Part shown: positions 1 to 5,263 of the stretch, one piece after another
Layout of the letters: every line of letters starts with the position of its first letter
How positions within the stretch are numbered: the stretch's first letter is position 1
Assembly (NCBI GenBank): GCA_003142355.1
Contig: PLMF01000165.1
Coordinates: 23,660 to 28,922, forward strand
Origin: Bryobacterales bacterium
Lineage (GTDB): Bacteria; Acidobacteriota; Terriglobia; Bryobacterales; Bryobacteraceae
Direction of reading: 5' to 3'
DNA length: 5,263 bases
Program-made: the position numbers and the translations under genes
The notes under the pieces: model-generated
Databases searched by the model: none
Told to the model about the DNA's origin: nothing
The model's input: only the letters and a program-made list of their open reading frames with translations

Positions 1-135
1 GCGGCGGTTTGTCTCGACGTCTGCAAACGTTGTGAAGCTGAATGCCGCAAACCCGTACAGCATACGCCGTGCAAGGGTTGCGCCACAGCCTGCTCCGCCT
101 GTCAGGTCGAGTGCAAGAAGGTCGCGTCCGCCTGA
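1..135 (+). CDS. Csp/DUF326-type four-helix-bundle copper-binding protein, C-terminal fragment
   Basis: This frame is open from the first base of the window to a TGA at 133-135 and encodes 44 residues; the start codon lies upstream of the window. Nine cysteines occur at fragment residues 4, 8, 11, 15, 24, 27, 31, 34 and 38, in CxxxC and CxxC spacing on basic, helix-friendly sequence (for example CLDVCKRCEAEC), with a histidine at 21 in the turn between the two helices. This periodicity is the signature of the last two helices of the four-helix-bundle copper-storage proteins, in which cysteines line the bundle core and bind many Cu(I) ions. By family knowledge it would sequester copper in the cytosol, or in the periplasm if a signal peptide precedes it, which cannot be seen here. 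Other Cys-rich metal-binding families are less likely given the regular helical spacing. The gene converges on the receptor gene with a 10-base gap. Confidence 0.8.
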   Translation, partial: AAVCLDVCKRCEAECRKPVQHTPCKGCATACSACQVECKKVASA

Positions 136-145
136 GCAGGCACTC

Positions 146-2365
146 TCAGTAATGGAACCGGTAGCGCACCTGAAGGTAGACCTGGCGCGGATCGGCGTAA
201 TGGGTTCCACCGAAGGTGGTGCAGTTGTCGAGAAGGAAGCGGCGGTTCGCAAGGTCCAGGGCGGTCACGGAAACGCTGATTCGCTCTCCAAACGACCTCC
301 CGACGGAAAGGTCGAACGTAGTGTGCCCCGGCAAATGGGCCGGGACGTCGCTCGATCCGTCGGTGAACCCCGACCCGTAATACAGGTTGGCACCTGCCGT
401 GACATGCCGCGGAAGATCGAAGTTGAACCCGGTGTGGAGCGTGTGGCGCTGATCGTGATCCAGCAGAAAATAGCCGCTGGCGGGAGGCGAGAAGTCGGTG
501 AGGCCTCCGGATACGGCGCCCGAGCCGAGAGCGTGGGCCCAGGCGTAGGCGAGGTAGACCTCTCCGCGGTGGAACAGCCGCGGCGAACGCGCGGCCACTT
601 CCCAACCGTAAAACCGCGCGCCATCTATCGTCAAAGGAAAAAACACGTTGGAGTTTCCGATGTTATTGTGATCGAAGTAGTTTCTGGCCCGCTGATGGTA
701 GTTGTTGACGTCCAGCGACCAACCGTGCACGGGGATGGTCAGTCCGAACAGGTGCTCCCGATCCCGCTCTCCCTTCAGTGGGATGAAGCCCAGGCCCTGG
801 GACACCGCGTAATCGAGAAGCGGCCCGGTCACCGTGGATAGCGGCGGCGCCTGATAGTAGAGCCCCCAGGTGCCCCGCAGCACCCAGTGCAATCCGGGAA
901 TGCGGACCGATCCGCCCAACCGCGGACTGGCCGCGTTTTCCGAAACCGCTCCGGTGAAATGCGTCAGGCGCACGCCCGCCGTGAGAGTCAGCCAGGAGAG
1001 CGCTTTGTACTGGTCCTCCAGGAACAGCGCTTCCAGATGACCATTTGAAGCCTGGGCCTGCGAGAGGCCGGTGTTGGAGCCGTCGTTGGCAATCAGGCTC
1101 ACGGATTCGTCGTCGTGCTGGGCGAAGCCGTACACGCCTGCCCGTGCGTTATGCCGTGTAGTGACTTCACTCAGAATCACCTGGGCGCCCGCGTACTGCG
1201 ACGCTCGATGCTGCGTGGCGGCGACCGGAGCGTCGTTGGGATCGCCGTCGTAATTGGCGCGGTTGTAGTGGTAAAAAGGCGATAACGTCAAGAGCACGTT
1301 GGGCTGGAAGGAATGCTCCCAGGAGAAGTCGACCAACGCATCGCGCTCGCGCTCCACGTCGCGAATTCGGGCATCCTGCGCGCCGGGGTTGTTGGGAATC
1401 TGGTAGTCGTCGCCCCGAATCGACGTGACGAACCGGAATTGGTTGGCGGCATCGCGATTGTAAATGAGCGAGGCCAGCCCGCCGAGGCCCCAGGCGCGAT
1501 CGTGCAACACATCCGGGCCGGGAGTCTGGAGGCCGTAATCGCTGCGGTTGCCATTTAGGCTCGCGAAGTAGGCGAGTTTTTCGGTATGGCTTCCAAAGTT
1601 CACCTGTTCGTTGGTCTGGTGGAACGTGCCATACGTGGCGTAGAACTCGCCTTCGTTATCGCCCTCGAATCCGGTGCGCGGAACCACATTGAAAACGCCG
1701 TACGTCCGGTCGCCCTGATCGGCCGAATAGCCGCCGCGCTGGACCTCCAGGTAGTCGATATCCTTGGGATCGATCTGCGGGCCCACGTTGCTCGAGATGT
1801 TGGTATTGGGAATGGGAACCCCGTCGATGGCCCACGTCACCTGGTGGCCGCCGCGCACGTGAAGTTGGTCGTGCGTGATCCACGCGCCGGGGACGTAGTC
1901 GGTGATCAGGTTCAGGCTGTTGCTGAGATCGGCTCCAGGCGTGGTCTGGATCTCACTCCGGCTCACCAGCGTGGTCGGGGTCGCGACCTCCGGCGCCGCC
2001 GCGAGCGCCGTCTCGCTGACGACCACGGTCTGCTGCGTCGTGCCAATGGACAATTGAAAGTGGAGCACGGGGGCGCTACCGGACACGACCACAACCTCCT
2101 GCACCGCGGCCGCGAAGCCCTCCTTCGTCACGGTGACCCGATAGGCGCCGACGGGCAAGGAAGGAGTCTCGAAATTCCCTTCCACGCCCGACGAGAGATT
2201 CTGCGCGTAGTCCGAACTGGTGGACTTAATGATAATCTGGGCGCCCGGTACCGGACGATGGTCGGGATCGTGCACGATTCCGCGCAGCGATCCGAACACG
2301 GTCGCCATGAGCATCGCGGGCAGCAGGGCGACAATAAACCCAATAGCGTTTGAGTAGTATTTCAC
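146..2365 (-). CDS. TonB-dependent outer-membrane receptor with N-terminal carboxypeptidase-regulatory-like domain
   Basis: An intact 739-residue protein. Residues 1 to about 25 form a signal peptide (hydrophobic IGFIVALLPAMLMATVFG). Residues about 26-107 are a carboxypeptidase-regulatory-like beta-sandwich (GxVxDPxxxPVPGAxIxIK, then GNFETPSLPVGAYRVTVTKEGF). QQTVVVSETA at 111-120 resembles a TonB box. The plug spans roughly 130-235 and includes LHVRGG, a VTWAIDGVPIPN stretch and IDYLEVQRGGYSADQG. The rest is a beta-barrel with alternating aromatic strands, including FLEDQYKALSWLTLTAGVRL, ending in the aromatic C-terminus VRYRFHY expected for BAM-assembled proteins. By family it imports a substrate across the outer membrane using TonB/ExbBD energy. 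The substrate cannot be read from the sequence. The start is GTG at 2365, supported by a G-rich ribosome site (2371-2380) five bases upstream. Length is at the short end for this domain arrangement. It is transcribed away from the palindrome at 2440-2458 and towards the Csp-like gene. Confidence 0.9.
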   Translation of the reverse strand: MKYYSNAIGFIVALLPAMLMATVFGSLRGIVHDPDHRPVPGAQIIIKSTSSDYAQNLSSGVEGNFETPSLPVGAYRVTVTKEGFAAAVQEVVVVSGSAPVLHFQLSIGTTQQTVVVSETALAAAPEVATPTTLVSRSEIQTTPGADLSNSLNLITDYVPGAWITHDQLHVRGGHQVTWAIDGVPIPNTNISSNVGPQIDPKDIDYLEVQRGGYSADQGDRTYGVFNVVPRTGFEGDNEGEFYATYGTFHQTNEQVNFGSHTEKLAYFASLNGNRSDYGLQTPGPDVLHDRAWGLGGLASLIYNRDAANQFRFVTSIRGDDYQIPNNPGAQDARIRDVERERDALVDFSWEHSFQPNVLLTLSPFYHYNRANYDGDPNDAPVAATQHRASQYAGAQVILSEVTTRHNARAGVYGFAQHDDESVSLIANDGSNTGLSQAQASNGHLEALFLEDQYKALSWLTLTAGVRLTHFTGAVSENAASPRLGGSVRIPGLHWVLRGTWGLYYQAPPLSTVTGPLLDYAVSQGLGFIPLKGERDREHLFGLTIPVHGWSLDVNNYHQRARNYFDHNNIGNSNVFFPLTIDGARFYGWEVAARSPRLFHRGEVYLAYAWAHALGSGAVSGGLTDFSPPASGYFLLDHDQRHTLHTGFNFDLPRHVTAGANLYYGSGFTDGSSDVPAHLPGHTTFDLSVGRSFGERISVSVTALDLANRRFLLDNCTTFGGTHYADPRQVYLQVRYRFHY

Positions 2366-2370
2366 GGTAA

Positions 2371-2380
2371 CTCCCCCCTC
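2371..2380 (-). promoter_or_regulatory. Ribosome binding site deciding the GTG start of the receptor
   Basis: On the minus strand the sequence GAGGGGGGAG lies five bases before GTG at 2365. It is purine-rich and contains the GGAG core. It fixes the unusual GTG as the receptor start, directly in front of the signal peptide. Confidence 0.7.
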
Positions 2381-2439
2381 AGAAGACGCTGTATTCGCCT
2401 ATGTGACGCAGAATGACAGCGCCAAGCTTCGAAAAGTAT

Positions 2440-2458
2440 GTGCGACCGTTTGTCGCAC
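2440..2458. promoter_or_regulatory. Operator-like 19-base palindrome, copy 1
   Basis: GTGCGACCGTTTGTCGCAC has perfect 7-base inverted arms separated by five bases, the geometry of a site for a dimeric regulator. It lies 75 bases upstream of the receptor start and 85 bases upstream of the rightward gene's preferred start. A closely matching copy with the same spacing is at 3619-3637, ahead of the second receptor gene. There is no T-tract, so it is unlikely to be a terminator. The binding protein is unknown. Confidence 0.6.
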
Positions 2459-2530
2459 CCTGCCCGCGTCAATTTACCACATCGACTAATTCCGGCCGAT
2501 GCCCGACAATTCAGAAAGCGCACAGTGTCG

Positions 2531-2537
2531 AGGAGGG
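2531..2537 (+). promoter_or_regulatory. Ribosome binding site deciding the ATG at 2543
   Basis: AGGAGGG lies five bases before ATG 2543 and is close to an ideal Shine-Dalgarno sequence. It selects this ATG over the longer in-frame option at 2438, which begins inside the palindrome region and has no such site. Confidence 0.8.
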
Positions 2538-2542
2538 TGACG

Positions 2543-3613
2543 ATGGAATCGCACGGAAGCATTGCGACAGCGGAGAATCGAGGAGGGCATAACGGGATTG
2601 GCAGCCGGCTAACCGGCCAACAGCAGGCGGCGATTAGGCTGGCAGCCGCGGTCGGCGACGAGATTCGGAAGAGTGATCCGGAAATCGCGGAGGAATATCG
2701 CAGCGGGCTGAGCGCCTCGGAGTTAGTCGCCGGGCACAAATTCGATCATCGGTATGGAGTGAGCAGGCAGGCGGCGGTCGCCGCGGTCCGGAATGCCATT
2801 CGCGGCTACTCCGGCCGCTACCACGAGACCTACCAGGGACTGATCGCGGACAGATCGGAGCGAGAGAGCGTGGCGCTGGCTCACAACCGGCGGACAGGGA
2901 TAGAAGTGTACCAGTGGAAGCGCGGGATCCACGGACTGACTCGCGAACAGAAAACCGAAGCGTGCCGCAAAGGCGGCCTGATCCAGGGCCCGCTGAGCTA
3001 CCGGCTTCGGATCGGCTGCCACGCCCTGCCGCGCGAGGTGGTTCGCGAGCAGTGCCGGAAGATCGCATCGCTCGGCGGCAAAGCGGGCGGCGTGGCGTCC
3101 GTTGTGGCTCAGGGCATGGTCCCGTACGCGCTTGCAACGCCCGGACGGATTGCCGAAATCGAGTTCGCGTTGCGCCTGTCGGCGGACCCGCTCTACCGGG
3201 GCCCGGCCCGCGCGAATTTCGGAAAGATCGCCGAGAAGGTGAACGAGGTGTTCCACGCCAGCGCCCCACACTACACGCGAATCGCCATGAAGATCGCGCT
3301 GCAGCGCCACCGCAGACGCCAGCGTTCACCCGCCGGATCGCCCGCCGACCCCGAGGTGTCGTTCACGGACAGCCTGGCGCGCGACCCCGCCTATCAGTTT
3401 CTCGCGCGCATCAATGCAGAGGAAATCGCCCGCAAGGTGAATGCGGAATGCCACGGTGGCAAGCCCGTCAGGAATCCGCTCAGCATTCGCGCCGCCATTC
3501 AGCGCTATCGACATCAAACCCCGGACCCCAGTATCGCTCCAGAGGCCGAGTGCCATTCTGCTGCGGCCGATGAGTGGGTCCCAGCATTGCGGTTTGTACC
3601 GGCACAATCGTAA
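2543..3613 (+). CDS. Uncharacterised basic protein with repeated helix-turn-helix-like and GG-rich modules, probable DNA-binding protein
   Basis: I do not recognise this as a named family. The 356-residue product has no signal peptide or membrane segment and is rich in Arg/Lys. An N-terminal module, residues 45-89, starts DPEIAEEYRSGLSASE and ends in an HTH-like YGVSRQAAVAAVRNAIRGY. A central pair at about 132-153 and 166-187 shares REQ, then GG, G and S at matching positions, 34 residues apart. Two C-terminal modules at 215-259 and 281-325 align without gaps at 17 of 45 positions, with the common pattern DPxY, AR, N, IAxKVN, H and A.QR.R. Cysteines 141, 159 and 171 and His160 fall in the central part, and a metal site is possible but unproven. 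The start at 2543 follows from the strong ribosome site. The gene lies between two copies of the same palindrome and between two receptor genes, so a regulatory role is a reasonable inference. Alternatives are a nucleic-acid-binding accessory protein or a mobile-element gene. Confidence 0.75.
   Translation: MESHGSIATAENRGGHNGIGSRLTGQQQAAIRLAAAVGDEIRKSDPEIAEEYRSGLSASELVAGHKFDHRYGVSRQAAVAAVRNAIRGYSGRYHETYQGLIADRSERESVALAHNRRTGIEVYQWKRGIHGLTREQKTEACRKGGLIQGPLSYRLRIGCHALPREVVREQCRKIASLGGKAGGVASVVAQGMVPYALATPGRIAEIEFALRLSADPLYRGPARANFGKIAEKVNEVFHASAPHYTRIAMKIALQRHRRRQRSPAGSPADPEVSFTDSLARDPAYQFLARINAEEIARKVNAECHGGKPVRNPLSIRAAIQRYRHQTPDPSIAPEAECHSAAADEWVPALRFVPAQS
3087..3517 (+). repeat. Protein-level tandem module repeat in the modular gene, C-terminal pair and flanks
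   Basis: Within this part of the modular gene, residues 215-259 (DNA about 3185-3319) and 281-325 (about 3383-3517) form an internal duplication seen at protein level: 17 identities over 45 ungapped positions. DNA identity is not obvious, so the duplication is old. An N-terminal module of the same length (residues 45-89) starts with the same DP and may be a third, more diverged copy. Confidence 0.5.
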
Positions 3614-3618
3614 GGCAT

Positions 3619-3637
3619 GTGCGACATTTTGCCGCAT
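3619..3637. promoter_or_regulatory. Operator-like 19-base palindrome, copy 2
   Basis: GTGCGACATTTTGCCGCAT matches copy 1 at 15 of 19 positions, with the same five-base spacer and the same orientation. Including the preceding AT, the shared sequence is ATGTGCGACNNTTTGNCGCA. It begins six bases after the stop of the modular gene, and its last base is the first base of the -35 element of the downstream promoter. If transcription starts near 3672, the palindrome centre sits near -44, a position compatible with either activation or repression. Confidence 0.6.
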
Positions 3638-3665
3638 GGACAATCTGGATACGTTCGGGTAGGAT
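3637..3665 (+). promoter_or_regulatory. Sigma70-type promoter of the second receptor gene
   Basis: TGGACA (3637-3642) matches the -35 consensus at five of six positions. After a 17-base spacer comes TAGGAT (3660-3665), matching the -10 consensus at four of six. A start near 3672 would give a leader of about 28 bases before ATG 3700. The palindrome copy 2 directly abuts the -35 element. Promoter strength and sigma factor are inferred from sequence only. Confidence 0.5.
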
Positions 3666-3682
3666 TCTCCTTTGGGTCACTC

Positions 3683-3692
3683 GGGGGGGGGG
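3683..3692 (+). repeat. Run of ten G residues in the leader, overlapping the ribosome site position
   Basis: Ten consecutive G residues end seven bases before ATG 3700, exactly where a Shine-Dalgarno sequence is expected, and no better ribosome site is present. Homopolymers of this length are prone to slippage in replication and to miscounting in sequencing. A length change here would alter the spacing or strength of translation initiation, not the reading frame. Confidence 0.75.
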
Positions 3693-3699
3693 TCCTATC

Positions 3700-4322
3700 A
3701 TGCGAATTCGTGAACTTGCGATCATGGCGATCGGGCTGTCTGCGCTTCTCGCCTGGAACGCTGCCGCCGCGGAAGGGCCGGCGGCGGGACGCATCGCGGG
3801 GGTTGTGGAAGACTCCTCCGGCGCCGTCGTCGCGGGAGGTACGGTCACCATCAAGAATCTCGCTTCGGGGCTGGCGCAGTCGAAGCTCACCGATCAACAG
3901 GGACGATACGTTTTCGAAGCGGCCCCAATCGGGCGCTATAAAGTTACGGCGAGCTACTCCGGCTTTGAAACCGCTGTGCGCAATGACGTTACCGTGGCGG
4001 AGAACCTGGAGTCCTCCGTGACACTCGTGCTGCGCGTCGGCAATTGGTGGGCGCCAAGACACACGTTTCTCAAGTTCGCGACGAGCTTCAAACCGGCGGC
4101 TACGGCTTGTTAAATCTGCGCACCAGCTATGAATGGAAGAGGGTTCGTTTCGATGTCGGACTCGAGAATGTTCTGAACAAGTTCTATGCCTCGCCCTTGG
4201 GCGGGGCCTATGTCGGGCAGGGTCCAACCATGTCGGGATCGACGATTCCCTGGGGCGTTCCCATTCCCGGCATGGGACGCTCGTTCAATGTCGGCCTGAC
4301 ATGGAAGTTTTTGGCCGAATAG
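3700..4322 (+). pseudogene. Internally deleted, frameshifted TonB-dependent receptor gene (N- and C-terminal remnants)
   Basis: From ATG 3700 the frame encodes a signal peptide (residues 1 to about 24, ending WNAAAAEG) and a carboxypeptidase-regulatory-like domain (about 30-114, including GRIAGVVEDSSGAVVAGGTV, GRYVFEAAPIGRYKVTASYSGFE and VTLVLRVG). The expected plug and barrel do not follow; the frame runs into unrelated sequence and stops at 4111-4113. In another frame, from about 4047 to TAG 4322, lies the barrel end of a receptor: VGAKTHVSQVRDELQTGGYG, LLNLRTSYEW, LENVLNKFY, LGGAYVGQG, PWGVPIPGMGRSFNVGLTWKF. These two pieces are the opposite ends of one typical receptor gene, joined out of frame at about 4039-4050. 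Roughly 500-700 residues of plug and barrel are missing by family comparison. The C-terminal motifs differ from those of the intact receptor at 146-2365, so it was a different subfamily. Start and promoter look intact, so a 137-residue exported fragment could still be made. Confidence 0.85.
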
Positions 4323-4355
4323 TCCGCTAGCCGCGGAACGCTCTCTGGCCGCAAA

Positions 4356-4391
4356 CAAAAAAGCCGCGCCCCCGTCTCCGGAAGCGCGGCT
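4356..4391 (-). terminator. Rho-independent terminator of groL
   Basis: Read on the minus strand, an 8-base perfect stem AGCCGCGC / GCGCGGCT (4391-4384 with 4369-4362) encloses a 14-base loop and runs directly into a T6 tract (4362-4357). It starts 17 bases after the groL stop codon. On the plus strand the hairpin lacks a following T-tract, so it mainly serves groL. Confidence 0.85.
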
Positions 4392-4408
4392 GAGAATCAG
4401 ACGTGAGT

Positions 4409-5263
<855 letters not shown>

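Larger units (their letters stand above)
2366..2542. other. Divergent intergenic region between receptor and modular protein genes
   Basis: This 177-base region separates two divergently transcribed genes and must hold the promoters of both. It contains both ribosome sites and the 19-base palindrome at 2440-2458. No convincing sigma70 pair was found for either direction; the best minus-strand candidate (TTGGCG at 2425-2420, CATAGG at 2403-2398, 16-base spacing) is weak. An ATG at 2438 is in frame with the rightward gene but overlaps the palindrome and has no ribosome site, so this stretch is treated as non-coding. Confidence 0.6.

Noticed and set aside
132..149. Small inverted repeat CTGAG/CTCAG spanning both stop codons of the convergent genes
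   Set aside because: Only a 5-base stem with an 8-base loop and no T-tract in either direction; too weak to call a terminator.
32..841. Long plus-strand open frame and other long frames opposite the receptor gene
   Set aside because: They are antisense shadows of the GC-rich receptor gene, with low-complexity, family-free translations and no ribosome site.
2398..2425. Possible minus-strand promoter TTGGCG-N16-CATAGG for the intact receptor
   Set aside because: It matches the consensus at only four and three positions; not better than expected by chance in this sequence.
2410..2426. Possible sigma54 -24/-12 promoter on the minus strand (TGGCGC ... CTGC)
   Set aside because: The GG and GC dinucleotides are separated by 12 bases instead of the required 10.
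2634..3329. Long minus-strand frames opposite the modular gene
   Set aside because: The translations are Arg/Pro/Ser-rich in the manner of antisense GC-rich frames, while the plus-strand frame has a strong ribosome site and internal protein repeats.
2440..3637. Palindrome copies as attachment sites or target-site repeats of a mobile element carrying the modular gene
   Set aside because: The copies are not identical, copy 1 is a perfect palindrome, and copy 2 fits a promoter exactly; there is no integrase or transposase. Kept only as an alternative.
4044..4322. Separate small gene starting with TTG at 4044
   Set aside because: The translation is the terminal barrel of a receptor with no signal peptide and no ribosome site, so it is the tail of the deleted gene and not an independent gene.

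Overview
The window looks like chromosomal DNA from a GC-rich, Gram-negative bacterium, most likely an Acidobacteriota member of the Solibacter/Bryobacter type. This is inferred from outer-membrane receptors carrying an N-terminal carboxypeptidase-regulatory-like domain, from a GroEL with a short tail ending PEMDY, and from the overall base composition. The assignment is by recognition only; no search was run.

Layout, left to right. Positions 1-135 (+) hold the last 44 codons of a very cysteine-rich protein of the four-helix-bundle copper-storage type (Csp/DUF326); its start lies outside the window. It converges, with a 10-base gap, on an intact 739-residue TonB-dependent receptor (146-2365, -). 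A 177-base divergent intergenic region follows, containing a perfect 19-base palindrome. Next is an unrecognised 356-residue basic protein (2543-3613, +) built from repeated helix-turn-helix-like and GG-rich modules. Six bases after its stop is a second copy of the palindrome, abutting a good sigma70-type promoter. That promoter drives the remains of a second receptor gene (3700-4322, +), in which the signal peptide and regulatory-like domain are joined out of frame to the last barrel strands. A terminator (4356-4391, -) closes a convergently transcribed groL, of which the C-terminal half is present (4409-5263, -).

How the parts may work together. The central 2.3-4.3 kb reads as two receptor genes sharing one operator-like motif (GTGCGAC-N5-GYCGCAY), with a modular, probably DNA-binding protein encoded between the two motif copies. 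The simplest hypothesis is a local receptor regulon with that protein, or an unlinked regulator, acting at the palindromes. One receptor has been destroyed by an internal deletion while its promoter region is intact. The copper-storage neighbour raises the possibility of a metal-related substrate, but nothing in the receptor sequence proves it. groL is an unrelated housekeeping boundary.
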